A stretch of DNA of 64,000 nucleotides from Atrina japonica (Eukaryota > Mollusca > Bivalvia > Pterioida > Pinnidae), in assembly GCA_030159075.1 (NCBI GenBank), contig BROG01000403.1, positions 372,001 through 436,000 of the forward strand, read 5' to 3'. The stretch's first letter is position 1. Every line of letters begins with the position of its first letter. Below the pieces are notes generated by a model, which saw only the letters and a program-made list of their open reading frames with translations, did no database searches and was not told where the DNA came from. The translations under genes and the position numbers were made by a program. Positions 22,611 to 34,415 of the stretch are shown here, piece by piece.

Positions 22611-22796
22611 TACAGTGGAACCTGTCATGAGAGACCACCCCATCTGCCAATGAAATGTGGTATCTGACAACAGGTGGTCTCTCAAAAGAGGTTTTATCTG
22701 AAGGATTATTTAACCAAGTGGTTTTCAGAATGTGGTTTCAGAAGACAAAGTGGTGGTCTTTTATGAGAATGATCTCTTAAGATAGGTTTCACTATA
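22611..22796 (+). mobile_element. 'GACCAC' TIR element, unexpanded complete copy
   Basis: Left end TACAGTGGAACCTGTCATGA, right end GATAGGTTTCACTATA. Contains CACCCCATCTGCCAATGAAA, AAAGAGGTTTTATCTGAAGG and AACCAAGTGGTTTTCAG, in opposite orientation to 19470-19653. One 33-bp module. Confidence 0.85.
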
Positions 22797-22801
22797 TTAC
22801 T

Positions 22802-23026
22802 GTATACCTGTAAATTTTCGTCCACGTTTTTTTTCGCCTTTTTTAGACAGAAAACATATTCAACCATCTTAAATTCGCCCCTAAATCACTATAGTCTCAT
22901 GGATGACATGTATATCCATGCTGCAATTATTTGGCTTGAAAATTTGCTCTTATTTTAAGTTTGCCCTCTCATCTAAGGGCGAAAAATGACAAAAATTAAA
23001 TGGGAGTGAAAATTTCGAGGTATATA
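22802..23026. mobile_element. 'GAAATTTTC' TIR element
   Basis: Starts GTATACCTGTAAATTTTCGT and ends GTGAAAATTTCGAGGTATA, inverted ends. The interior has CATCTTAAATTCGCCCCTAA and CTCTCATCTAAGGGCGAAAA. Related copies lie at 54761-54942 and 63221-63438. It directly abuts the preceding element. Confidence 0.75.
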
Positions 23027-23460
23027 GTATCATTATGCATGTTAGTGCAAGTTTTATTTAATTTTTGCACACTGTTTTCATTATCTGAATATATGTACAT
23101 GTATGAAGGTCCCCCCTCCTGCAGTCACAATTGTTTTAGTACCATAATGAATTAAGGTACTGAAAGTACTGACACTAGTTTTAAGGAGGGATAATCAGAG
23201 ACATATATAAATGTATGTCTCTTGATATAATACACTCTGTATACTGAAAATATACATTCTTTACATATGTTTGAAAGATACTGCAGGTTGATTTCAATAA
23301 AGGTTATCAACCTTTTTACTGAAGAAATGGGTATCATTTCCAGAGTTAAAAAATTAGCAAAAACCTGTGTGCATCACGTAATTTTATTTCAGAATAAACA
23401 TTCTCATGACAATGAAAACATAATTTTTTTCCCACACCCTTTACCATTTATATCAGCGAT

Positions 23461-24034
23461 TACCGTATTCGACCCATTAAGCGCCCATGTCCCCTTCCCC
23501 TATTTTTACATATGATCGAGAATCTTTTCTATCTGCATTTGGATTTATTATCTGGCCTTGTATTATACATGTACCACTTTCCCTTTAGAAAATCTATTTC
23601 AAATTGGAGCTTAACTGATGAAGTCCATTTGACAGAACTGACCCTCTTGAGCATTATAAATTCAACAGTATTGTTTATAATATTTGTAACTGGTTGACAT
23701 GGAGATGTGGACCTGAAAAACTGTAAGCAACAGTTTATTTGTAGCCCTCAAGCAACAGAATTATGTTGATAGGTGTCCTCGGTAATAATTCTTGAGCATT
23801 ATAACTTTGGTATTATGTTTACCTTATTTCTAACTAGTTGACATGGAGATGTGGATCGACCTGAAAAACTGTAAGCAACAGTTTATCTGTAGCACCCAAG
23901 CAACAGAATTATTTACCACTGTGTCTTATAAAAAATTAAAAGTTTTACATCAGTTTGACTATTAATTGGTCCCATTAAGCGCCTTTTCCCTGATTTTTGT
24001 AGCACCCTGGGTGCTGAATGGGCCGAATATGGTA
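23461..24034. mobile_element. 'CGTATTNGNCCCATTAAGCGCC' TIR element with internal duplication
   Basis: Starts TACCGTATTCGACCCATTAA and ends ATGGGCCGAATATGGTA, inverted termini. A segment with TTGACATGGAGATGTGGA, GAAAAACTGTAAGCAACAG and CAAGCAACAGAATTAT occurs twice inside at an offset of about 160 bp. A shorter, inverted relative lies at 46071-46393 in GPATCH3 intron 1. Confidence 0.75.
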
Positions 24035-24576
24035 GGCTTATATATCACTGTTTATATCTCACGTTAGTACTGATGTATTTATATTATGCACATATAACAA
24101 ACTAGATAAACCAGCAATATGATTATAAAACCTTATGCGTATAAATTAGGTACATCGCTTCATTGATATCAAATTTTCTATGCGACAGGACAGTATTGTA
24201 CCCATATACTGTACTTCCCCTCAGAAGCAATTTAAAAATCTCTAGGTCAATACATGTCCAAGTAAAACATTTTCTCAACTTCAAAGACTGGCGCGAGTTT
24301 CTCAATCATGCAGTCAAGATCATGTGAAGGACATAGCTTATAATGTCCAACTTCACAGCCAGAAGTCAATATATATTATACAGTAATGGAATGACACCTA
24401 CTCAACCAAAACCTTATTTCCATATTAATCTGCACAAGAATTGTAAAAAGTTGTATTGCTTTTAACATCAATTTTGTCACAAGTGTATATACTGTTAAAT
24501 AGTATATGTAATTGAAAAGAAACATTTGAAAGGAAATTAAAAATATCTTAAAACTCACAAAGGCCGCCGGACTTAC
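24035..24576. other. Non-coding stretch
   Basis: No exon or recognised element. Confidence 0.35.
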
Positions 24577-24805
24577 TTTTTATAGCACATATTTTGACAA
24601 GTCTTTTAGACCTATATTTTTCAGCGAACTGATACTTCTTTTTCATCCATTCAAAAGGCAAATATGTACGAATAAAAGTGTGATTTGGTAATTTCAGTCT
24701 TGGTGCTGAGTTTATGTTGCTACAATGCACATATATTTGTAATTTCCTGTCAATATAATGCAATATTAATCCCATACTGCAAAATGTGCTTTGACTTGAT
24801 CCCAA
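24577..24805 (-). CDS. Candidate first coding exon of an unidentified minus-strand gene
   Basis: Minus-strand frame starting ATGGGATCAAGTCAAAGC and running 76 codons plus one base into a consensus donor (AAAAA|GTAAGT, gt at 24575-24576). It begins MGSSQS, which fits an N-myristoylation signal (Gly2, Ser6), and has a basic segment EWMKKKYQFAEKYRSKRLVK. No homologue comes to mind. The next possible exon at 20048-20109 does not join in frame. Without a transcript this could be chance. Confidence 0.25.
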
Positions 24806-25017
24806 GAAATCAACTTACGACAACATTACTAAGTTGATGGAACATCAACTCATAAAAAATGAAGTTGATCCAACCACAGACAGCCATATGTTACACACAT
24901 CATGCCTGGGTGGTCAACACAATGTAAAATTATACTATATATAATACTATTACAAACAGAGTAGCTTATAATAAACATTTAACTGTTACTAAGCCATAAC
25001 ACATCAATAAAAGGCAG
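24806..25017. other. Non-coding stretch
   Basis: No feature recognised. Confidence 0.3.
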
Positions 25018-25440
25018 GAACCTCCAAGGCCAAGTGGTTACAGCATTAAATTTTACACCACTCTTAAATCTCTCACATTAGCAAAGGTTTGAGAACAGTT
25101 GGAACCTAAGCCAATTATAGGAGTAGGAGTTACCAGTTAAATTTACCAGTTTATTTGTTTACCAGTTAAGTTTACCAGTTTATTTGTACCAGTTAAGTTT
25201 ACCAGTCTATTTGTTTACCAGTTAAGTTTACCAGTTTATTTGTACCAGTTAAGTTTACCAGTCTATTTGTTTACCAGTCTATTTGTTTACCAGTTAAGTT
25301 TATCAGTCTATTTGTTTACCAGTTAAGTTTACCACTTTATTTGTTTACCAGTTAAGTTTACCAGTTTATTTGTTTACCAGTTTATTTGTTTACCAGTTAA
25401 GTTTACCAGTTTATTTGTGGAAGGATAGTAGTATGTCTCT
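25018..25440 (+). mobile_element. SINE family B interrupted by a minisatellite grown from its own sequence
   Basis: Head CAAGGCCAAGTGGTTACAGC and a B-box relic, then at about 25118-25418 roughly ten tandem units of the type TTACCAGTTAAGTTTACCAG plus TTTATTTG (28-29 bp, with shorter variants), then the SINE continues (TTTGTGGAAGGATAG, GGATACATTGTAATGTTC). In other copies the junction is a single CCAGTTTACTTGCGGAAGG, so the array is a local amplification of that point. Confidence 0.8.
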
Positions 25441-26034
25441 TCTTGGATACATTGTAATGTTCAGGCAGCCCGGGCACGTAAAGGACACTCTCTGCTTTGG
25501 CATCAGTCCATAGCACAGGTCAAAAATTTGTGGCATTTAACCGTAAGCTTGTGACATTGTGGTTTAAGTAAAATATTCTTGGTGGGATGTAGGGTTTTCA
25601 TTAGGATGTTATTTTAGTGAGTCCCAGGGACCCACAAAAACAAAGTGCCTGTGTGCTTCGTTAAATTTGTGAGTCCCCAAGTCAATGAAATTAAAAAAAA
25701 AAATACATGAAAACACATTAAGGCACAAATTTTGAGCCTCAGGTTAAAAAAAAAAAATACTGAGTTTTTGTGCGTCCTTAGGGACTCACTAATATTTATG
25801 TTTTGCGTCCTGAAAAAAATTTATGTGTCTGAGACTTAGAAATCATGCGTAAGGGAAAATCTTTTGTACAATAAAACAATAACAGCAACGAAAATAACTA
25901 ACAAAAAACAAACAAACAAACCTAATTATTACAAAAAGGGCTTTAGTTTTAAGTTTCCTTGAAAGGACACTGGACTTTCACATTAGATTCTCCCACTGTG
26001 GACTCGGCAAAGATGTCACTGCTACATGTGTTAA

Positions 26035-26285
26035 AAGGCAGAGTGGTTAGAACATCACGCTTTAAACCATAAAAGTATCTCACCTCTAGTAGGTTCAAGC
26101 CCACTGGAACTTAAGCTGATTTCATTTGTGAGAAAAGTTTCCCAGTTTACTTGCAGGTAGCTGGTGGTCTCCCCCCAGGTACCTCAATACATACACTGAA
26201 CTTGGTTCTCTCTACCACCATTTAAAACTGGCCACAACCATGTAACTGAAAAATTATTGAGTGGCATAATCACCATTAAATCAAA
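26035..26285 (+). mobile_element. SINE family B, near full length
   Basis: Head CAGAGTGGTTAGAACATCAC, B box AGGTTCAAGCCCACTGG, AGCTGATTTCATTTGTGAGA, CAGTTTACTTGCAGGTAG, TTGGTTCTCTCTACCACC and 3' end TTGAGTGGCATAATCACC. Confidence 0.85.
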
Positions 26286-26289
26286 ACAA

Positions 26290-27655
26290 ACAAGCCTCAA
26301 TGTCGAAGTGAAAAAGTCTCAGGAATGACTTAGAAAACCGAAACCTCCTGCTAACAAGTTAATCGATATGTATATACCTCTGTAAAGATTAATTATAAAG
26401 AATATTGCAATGAAAATTATTTAATTCTTATTCCTGATAAACAAAAAAAATACATGGAGCATATTGTGTAGCCAGAGGTGAAGAGAAACTGAGTTTGTTA
26501 AAAAAATAAAAAAAAAGATAATGTAATGCAGAGGATTTCTTAGATATCCTGAAAAATGACAGCTGATGACAACTTATAATACAGATATAGAAAAATCTGT
26601 ATAACCTGTGTGGAGTCTTGTGAACTTTTTCTTGACAAGGATGAGTTTAAATTTTGGGGTACAAAGCATAACAACATTAAAATTACATCAACAACAGTAA
26701 TCATCACTACCTGTCACCCCCACCTAAGAGTATTCAGTGTGGATGAGACCACCTCACTAATCAGACTACATTGGGGTGGTCAATTTGGTGGGACAAAATG
26801 TACTCGATCAGCAATCAATGTAGGCCTACATGTAGCAGAGATTCAATATGCAAACTAAATCTGTTCTCAAAATGAGTTTGCTGTGATACATAGCGATTAT
26901 CAAAAGACCACCTTACCTGTAATATGATAAAGGTGTCGATTTCATCTGTTAGATGTCAATATCAGAGCCAATAATTATATCACATCAGACATAATTAGAT
27001 CAACAGGTGCCCTTTGCCTTAGAAGTCGATTTCTGTATTACATGTATAATGACTGGACATTGTACATTTGTTTGTAATTATCAGCAACATTCAAGATTCA
27101 CAAAGCAACCACCAGAACTGATACAATGTGTGCCATGAAAAATTCTGTAAATTCTTTGGTAACCAATAAACATCTGTAGAGACCTGAGTGTGTTACTGTC
27201 AACTAGATATATACAAGATAGACTGAAATATCACTGACAGGAAGAACTTGGGAGGCTTTAAAAGATGTAAACAAATTAGTTCCCTGCTGTTATCTTGTGA
27301 GATGATGAAATAGATACCTAGGAATGTAAGTTACAGATGAAAAATATAATGTCAATGCTAACAAAATTAAAGATGATAATTTATGGCAAATTTGTGAGGA
27401 AAGGGTATTGACTTATATACACCCCTAAAACATATATGACTGCATGAATTCAAAAAGTTCATATTTACAATCTTGACTGACAGTAAAACAGGTGTCTGCT
27501 AAAAATATACCATGTCAGACAAAAATTTTAAGCAGATAAACTTGACTTAATTATATCTGAACCTTTCTGTCAATTAACAATATCATCAAAACTTTCTGAA
27601 CTTTTTGAAGACAGGTTGACTTGTCTGTTTTACAGATGAAACATGAATCTGTGTC
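26290..27655. other. Non-coding stretch
   Basis: Near 26745-26800 there is GACCACC/GGTGGTC wording resembling an old GACCAC-type element (GAGACCACCTCACTAATCAG ... GGGGTGGTCAATTTGGTGGG). No exon supported. Confidence 0.4.
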
Positions 27656-28490
27656 AAAAACAGATGAAATTGTCTGAAATGCCACCATGGATACAGATAA
27701 ACTTGTCTGATTATCAGCTAAATTTGTCTGACTATCAAATATGCATGTCTTTGATAATCAGGCAAATCACTTTGGTTATCAGATAAACCACTTTTATAAT
27801 CAGATAAACCACTTTTATAATCAGATAAATCACTCTGATAATCAGGTAAATCACTTTGGTAATCAAACAAACCACTTTGATAACAGGTAAATCTGTTAAA
27901 AACAGATGAAATTGTCTGAAATGCCACCATGGATACAGATAAACTTGTCTGATTATCAGCTAAATTTGTCTGACTATCAAATATGCATGTCTTTGATAAT
28001 CAGATAAATCACTTTGATAATCAGACAAACCACTTTGATAATCAGATAAATCACTTTGATAATCAAACAAACCACTTTGATAATCAGATAAATCACTTTG
28101 ATAATCAGATAAATCACTTTGATAATCAGACAAACCACTTTGATAATCAGATAAATCACTTTGATAATCAAACAAACCACTTTGATAATCAGATAAATCA
28201 CTTTGATAATCAGATAAATCACTTTGATAATCAGACAAACCACTTTGATAATCAGATAAATCACTTTGATAATCAGACAAACCACTTTGATAATCAGATA
28301 AATCACTTTGATAATCAGACAAACCACTTTGATAATCAGATAAATCACTTTGATAATCAGACAAACCACATTGATAATCAGACAAATCACTTTGATAATC
28401 AGGTAAATCACTTTGATAATTATATAAACCACTTTGATAATCAGATAAATCACTTTGATAATCAGACAAATCACTTTGACGATTATTAAC
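27656..28490 (+). repeat. Satellite with 21-bp units in an alternating 42-bp order, partly duplicated
   Basis: Units alternate between AGATAAATCACTTTGATAATC and AGACAAACCACTTTGATAAT plus C, giving a 42-bp higher-order repeat. Array 1 (27749-27890) is short and diverged, array 2 (27992-28480) has about 23 homogeneous units. The flank upstream of array 1 (27656-27760, with GAAATTGTCTGAAATGCCAC) is repeated before array 2 at an offset of 242 bp. Because 21 is a multiple of three, three frames stay open for about 500 bases; none is likely to be a gene. Confidence 0.9.
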
Positions 28491-28499
28491 TTTCAATCT

Positions 28500-29039
28500 A
28501 CTGTACTATGGACACCATCAATGTTCAATCGACATTTGATTAAGATGAACCACAGAGGAGACATAGTCAACTCTCTGTTGTGTATCATTAATTAACTTTA
28601 GTTATATTGGCTTAATAAGTGATTTTCTTCCCAAACAATATGAAATTCAAAACTCAGCCAGTATCAGAAAACTAAGCCAATATTGAAAAAACTAAGCCAA
28701 TATTGAAAAACTGACCAAATGGAATTCAAGTAAGAGTGGCCAGCATTTTTTCTCAAATCAAACCGTCCGTCATGTTTTCTGCACATCACATGGATTTCAT
28801 ATTGGCCTTCTCCACGCCACGAAAGAGGGCGTAAATATTTCAACATACACAGTCAATAACATTTTCATTACACGGTATATATCCTTATCAATGATACGAT
28901 GATCAGAATAAAAATATCTTATTTAATTCACAACAATCGCACTAACATAAAACATTTTACACCCATAGACGGCATTTATATTAGAATGACTGAAGTTCAT
29001 TATATTACATCACACAATGATGTAACCTCATTCATAACA
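28500..29039. other. Non-coding stretch
   Basis: Contains two adjacent copies of AAACTAAGCCAATATTGAAA near 28668. No exon supported. Confidence 0.35.
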
Positions 29040-29321
29040 GAGTCGACCTAGCTCAGTCGGTAGCACGCTCGACTCTTGATCGTGAGTTTGAGTCCAGCCA
29101 GCGGCAGGTTAGTTTCCGGTCCTTCCGATGAGACAGCAAAAACCAAGGTCCCATGTCACAGAAGGTGTCAGCACATTAAAGAACCCTCACTGCTCGATGG
29201 CCATAAGTGCTGAGCATAGGCCAAAATTTGAAGCCCTTCACCGGCAATTGGTGACGTCTCCATATGAGTGAAAGATTCTTGAGTGGGAGGTTAAACAACA
29301 ATAAACAAACAAAAAAAACCA
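29040..29321 (+). mobile_element. SINE family A, near full length
   Basis: Head CGACCTAGCTCAGTCGGTAG, B box GAGTTTGAGTCC, full body and CAACAATAAACAAACAAA tail. It is flanked by an 11-bp near-perfect duplication, CATTCATAACA at 29029-29039 and CATTAATAACA at 29322-29332. Confidence 0.9.
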
Positions 29322-29329
29322 CATTAATA

Positions 29330-30200
29330 ACATGACGTCACGCTAACCTCAAAAGATGTCCTGGGCGTACATGTATATGGTAGGATATTGCACCTTTCCA
29401 TCTAATGTTAAAAGTGAAAAGTGAAAGTAGGCTTCGCCTCAGGCCAGTATGACTGACCTCGGTGCAATAACTAGGCCAATAAGGAAATCACTGATAAATA
29501 TGGCTTTATTATTAACTTTAGCAATCCACTGTACTATGTACATCAGCCATGTTATTTAGATACGCTCTGTATACATATTTATATACAGGGTGATATGAAT
29601 CAAAATGTAAATGTTTAAATGAAAATGTAAGTCATAATAAAAAATATATCAACATTCTACTGAACTAGCTGGAAAAACAACTTACTGTATGAAAACCTGC
29701 ATATGTTAATTATAAACTTACCTTTATCATGTTTGCCTGCAGTGATATGCAGATTTATCAATTTTTGTTAAAAATTCACTTTTACACTGTGCACAAAATT
29801 CTTCAATAGGCCTCAAGCAGTGTTTGTAGATGTTATCCTGATAGCATGGCAAATCCAAAACTTTTAAAAGTATTCAATTTAGCAAAAGTAAAGTAGGAAG
29901 TAAAATTGTCAATCCTCATAGTGTTAAAGAAATTTGATGTTGACATTATTGTATAAGAGTGATTTAGTCCTTTACATTAATCCTTAGGTATTTAAGGTAA
30001 TTTTACAGGTAAAACATTTATATAGAAAGTAACTGACATTTCATTTAGTGTTTTTATATTGATAGGCCATTATGTTAACCCTTATGATGAACTTAAACAC
30101 TACATTAAAATACATGTGTATATAACATGTATAAACATTAACTATATTGTAATTGTATACACACCCGTTAAACTGAATTAGCTACAGAGGTAAACTACCT
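29330..30200. other. Non-coding stretch
   Basis: AT-rich, no exon or element recognised. Confidence 0.4.
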
Positions 30201-30229
30201 CATATGTTTAACTGTAAATAAAGACTCAC

Positions 30230-31260
30230 ATTACACAAGTCTATTATGGTATACAGGTAATTGATCGCAGTAGTTTTCATGAAGATGAATGCTCCTGTTA
30301 CAAAAGTCTAAATAAGGTATAGGGGTAAATGATCTTAATGGCTTGTCAGTAAATGAACCCTCTAGTTACTCAATGGTTTATCTGTAAATGAATGCTTCCA
30401 TTACAAAAGTCTAAATAACGTAGATAGCCATTGGTATGATCTCAGTGGTTTGTCTGTAAATGGTCACTACTGTTACAAAAGTCTAAATAAGGTATAGGGG
30501 TAAATGATTGCAATGGTTTGTCTGTAAATGAAAAAAAGTCTAAATAAGCAGACAGGTAAAGGAGCTCCATGATTTGTCTGTAAATCAATGCTCCCATTAC
30601 AAAAGTCTAAATAAGGTACACAGGTAAATGATCTCCATGGCTGGTCTGTAAATGAATGCTCTCATTACAAAAGTCTAAATAAGGTATAGGTTAATTGATC
30701 TCAAAGGTGTGTCTGTAAATGAATGCTCATGTTACAAAAGTCTAAATAAGGTATAGGGGTAAATGATCTCAATGATTTGTCTGTAAATGAATAGTCTACA
30801 TAAGGTACATTGTATTATAAGGGTAACTGATCTCAATGGTGTGTCTGTAAATGAATGCTCATGTTACAAAAGTCTAAATAAGGTATAGGGGTAAATGATC
30901 TCAATGATTTGTCTGTAAATGAACGATCCCATTACAATAGTCTACGTAAGGTATGTAGTATAGGGGTCATTGATCTCAATGGAATGATCCCGTTACAATA
31001 GTCTACATAAGGTACATTGTATCATAGGGGTAATTGATCTCAATGGAATGATCCCGTTACAATAGTCTACATAAGGTACATTGTATCATAGGGGTAATTG
31101 ATCTCAATGGTTTGTCTGTAAATGAATGATCCCGTTACAATAGTCTACATAAGGTATATTGTATCATAGGGGTAATTGATCTCAATGGTTTGTCTGTAAA
31201 TGAATGATCCCGTTACAATAGTCTACATAAGGTACATTGTGTAGGGGTTATTGATCTCGA
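30230..31260 (+). repeat. Irregular minisatellite, units about 52-77 bp, roughly 17 copies
   Basis: Units share GTTACAAAAGTCTAAATAAG, GTATAGGGGTAAATGATCTC and TGGTTTGTCTGTAAATGAA. In the right half the form changes to CCGTTACAATAGTCTACATA with GTACATTGTATCATAGGGG. Loss of the TTTGTCTGTAAATGAA portion in some units explains the length variation. Confidence 0.85.
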
Positions 31261-31264
31261 TGGT

Positions 31265-31860
31265 TTTCATGAAGATAAACATTCTCATGAAACGTCTCTA
31301 TGTCTGTATAATGTGTAGCATTCATCTCAAACGTTGATCTCAAAAGTGCTCAGGTAAATGAAAATGTTTGTTGTAAGATTGGATAATTAGGATACATGTA
31401 CAGAGGTATACATATATTGTCACACTAGAATCACCAAAAAATCTTACACATGTATATAAATCAGAATTTCAATTTTCAATATTATGCTTATAAAAAGATA
31501 ATGTACATATTTTTGTAAGACTTCCTTTTGCAGCTCCACTGAAAATTATGTATTAACCAAAACATTAAAATACACTTTTTTAACATCCATTTATTATTTT
31601 ATGGATGTATTTCATTGGTGTCATTTAAGAAATTCTCAAACATTTTTTTTGTGTGTGAATTACACTCAAATTTTGTAGTTATAATTCATCAGGGGATATA
31701 TAATAGTGAAAGTTGTGATATTAGAGTGACTAAAACTTGAGAAATCCTGTCATAAAAATCAAATTCTGACCATTTAAGTCTGATAAGACTGTGTCTGGAT
31801 TCTTGGGCCAGGACACAGCATAAAAACCCAGTACATGAAACATAAATTTTAGTCTTCAAC
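31265..31860. other. Non-coding stretch
   Basis: No feature recognised. Confidence 0.35.
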
Positions 31861-31869
31861 AAAATGCTA

Positions 31870-31884
31870 GATAGATTAGATAGA

Positions 31885-31928
<44 letters not shown>

Positions 31929-31940
31929 TAGATAGATAGC
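31870..31940 (+). repeat. GATA/GACA compound microsatellite
   Basis: (GATA)n passing into (GACA)n and back to (GATA)n. Confidence 0.95.
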
Positions 31941-31944
31941 GTTT

Positions 31945-33185
31945 GGGGACATACTTGTAGCACTAATTAGCACTGGAACATCTAGTAATTCATAAGACCA
32001 GAGACATATGTAACAAAATAGTTACTTCCGAATTCTGGAGCTTTTCAAAGTAAAAGATGACTTTATACAGTACTGATTCAGGGGATGTTAATGATAAAAT
32101 TGAATAAACAATGTCTGAAAAGTTACTACTATGACTGATGTAGGCCTATGTGTGAGTGATATTTAAATGTACTCGGTCCCTTCAACATAAACATATCGTA
32201 AACACTATATTGTCAAAATTTTAAAAATATATACCAGTATATTACATGTACATACTTACATATCGACGTGTTCTATCCAGTTACTTGTACTAAGCTTTTG
32301 AGGTCTGTATATCAATGCAGGTGCATGAATGACGGCGAAACCCACTACAAAATGATAGAAGCTTGTACACACATGTGTATCCGCGGGTTAATAGTTCTTC
32401 TAATTTACATATCTTGAAAAAAATGAATTATCCTGATACAGTCGTATATAATGTGTCGTTACATAAATTGAGCTTTAGTCATATATATCCTGAACAACAC
32501 TTGATAAATGATTATAGCTATTGACCGTGTGGAGTTCTTGTGATTCATTCTGGGACGATTTCTATTTACACGCACCTGGGGAAACTTGATTTCTTCTTCC
32601 TTTTCCGCCAATGATATCTAGGTTTCGGTTTTTTTTATTCACCTGTCCAAAGACTAATGCGTGAACATTATTCACGAAGGTAAAAATCCAGGTGTGTTGA
32701 GAAGTCCGTGTGACAATGTTCCGAACACCTTTATTTGTCGGCCCGTTATTTGTTGAACAATATCTCTTTGACAATGAAACAGGAACTGTAAATCGATAAC
32801 GTCATTAGCACGATTATTATCGGCAGCGATATAATATTAGCTTTATATATCGCTGTTATCGGTTATAAAAAGTAAATATAAAAAAGCATAAAATTACATA
32901 AAAGAGTTCCTTATGTTTTTATGACGGTTTTTTTTATCACGATGGCACGCTGATATGTTGCAAGTGGAATTCGAATCTATGATCGCCCATAATTTCTATC
33001 GAAACATCGCGGAGGAGGGAATCATAACCACGATGTGTCTGCATTTAATAGAAATTAACTTAGTCTTTTATCCTGGCCAAGTGGTTAGGTAATCGCGCTT
33101 GAGAGAGACAGGCGGTATTCTCCGGCAAGGTATCAATCTTTTTTAGTGTGGCGTAGATCTAATACACCGTTTTAAAAACAAATAT
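31945..33185. other. Non-coding stretch
   Basis: At 33071-33110 a tRNA-like start (CCTGGCCAAGTGGTTAGGTA) suggests a fragment of a third SINE type. On the minus strand, GGACAG followed by GTGAATAAA near 32650 could be a donor, but there is no other support. Confidence 0.3.
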
Positions 33186-33440
33186 ATGTTGTTGTTTAAC
33201 GTCCCACTCAACAATCTTTCACTCATAATTATGGAGATATCAACCTAATGCCGGTTAAGGGCTTCACATTTTTGGCATATGCTCGACACCCACGGGTTCT
33301 TTAACGTGTCGACACCTACTGTGGCACGGGACCTCGGTATTTACTGTTTCATCCGAAGGACAGGAAAAGCCAGCCGCCTCCGCCGAGGCTCGAACCCTCC
33401 AGTTGCGAATCGAGCACTCTACCGTGGAACTACGACGGCT
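33186..33440 (-). mobile_element. SINE family A, variant tRNA head
   Basis: Reverse-oriented. Body as in other copies (GTTGTTTAACGTCCCACTCA, GGGCTTCACATTTTTGGC, TTCATCCGAAGGACAGGAAA). The head on the minus strand is CGTAGTTCCACGGTAGAGTG with B box GGGTTCGAGCC, like the copy at 7417-7700. Confidence 0.88.
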
Positions 33441-33763
33441 CTCAAACAAAAATAAAAATAAAAGAAGGGATGTTGACTGTTCCTGCGCCAAGCACTTGAG
33501 TTCAAGAAGTTAAAGTTACGGACCTTCGGAACAGATAGGACTCTAAGCGACGTCATGTGTCAAGGCGAGACAGCCACATACTATATTAGCACACAGATCA
33601 AAAGTTGCGGCACTCCACCTATTTAAATGAACAGTAGAAACATGAGATTTAGCAACAATACAAATGAACGCATCCAACGTCACGCAAATATAGAAAATGG
33701 ACGTGAACAGCTTTATGTGAGCAACAAAAATATAGACCTCACCTATGATATATATATATATAT

Positions 33764-33948
33764 ATTAAAACCTGTATTTAGGGGCCACCCAAGGGACCAG
33801 AAAATATTTACCTGTATGTGCAGGTGACCCTTATACACAGGTTCAATTTAGTTAAAGTATGCAGTCATGGGACTTGAAAAAAACAAACTGGCCTTTATAA
33901 ACAGGTAATCTTTATATAGAGGTGGCCTCTATAATAGGTTTTACTGTA
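33764..33948 (+). mobile_element. 'GGCCACC' TIR element, copy 1 of a tandem pair
   Basis: Left end TTAAAACCTGTATTTAGGGG, right end AATAGGTTTTACTGTA, inverted. Interior CCACCCAAGGGACCAGAAAA and GCCTTTATAAACAGGTAATC. A nearly identical copy begins seven bases later. Confidence 0.8.
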
Positions 33949-33954
33949 TATAAA

Positions 33955-34137
33955 TACCGTGAACCTGTATATAGGGGCCACCCAAGGGACCAGAAAATAT
34001 TGACCTTTATGTGTAGATAACCCTAATACACAGGTTCGATTTAGTTAAAGTATGCAGTCAAGGGATTTGACAAAAACTGGCCTTTATAAACAGATAATCG
34101 TTATACAGAGGTGGCCTCTATAATAGGTTTTACTGTA
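33955..34137 (+). mobile_element. 'GGCCACC' TIR element, copy 2 of a tandem pair
   Basis: TACCGTGAACCTGTATATAG to AATAGGTTTTACTGTA, TA-flanked. Nearly identical to copy 1, with a few substitutions and a small deletion. The right TA runs directly into the TATG/TA microsatellite. Confidence 0.8.
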
Positions 34138-34408
<271 letters not shown>

Positions 34409-34415
34409 TTATATA

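Noticed and set aside
27960..28496. Open frames of 165-178 codons on both strands
   Set aside because: They come from a 21-bp tandem repeat whose length is a multiple of three; three frames are open simultaneously and none has gene context.
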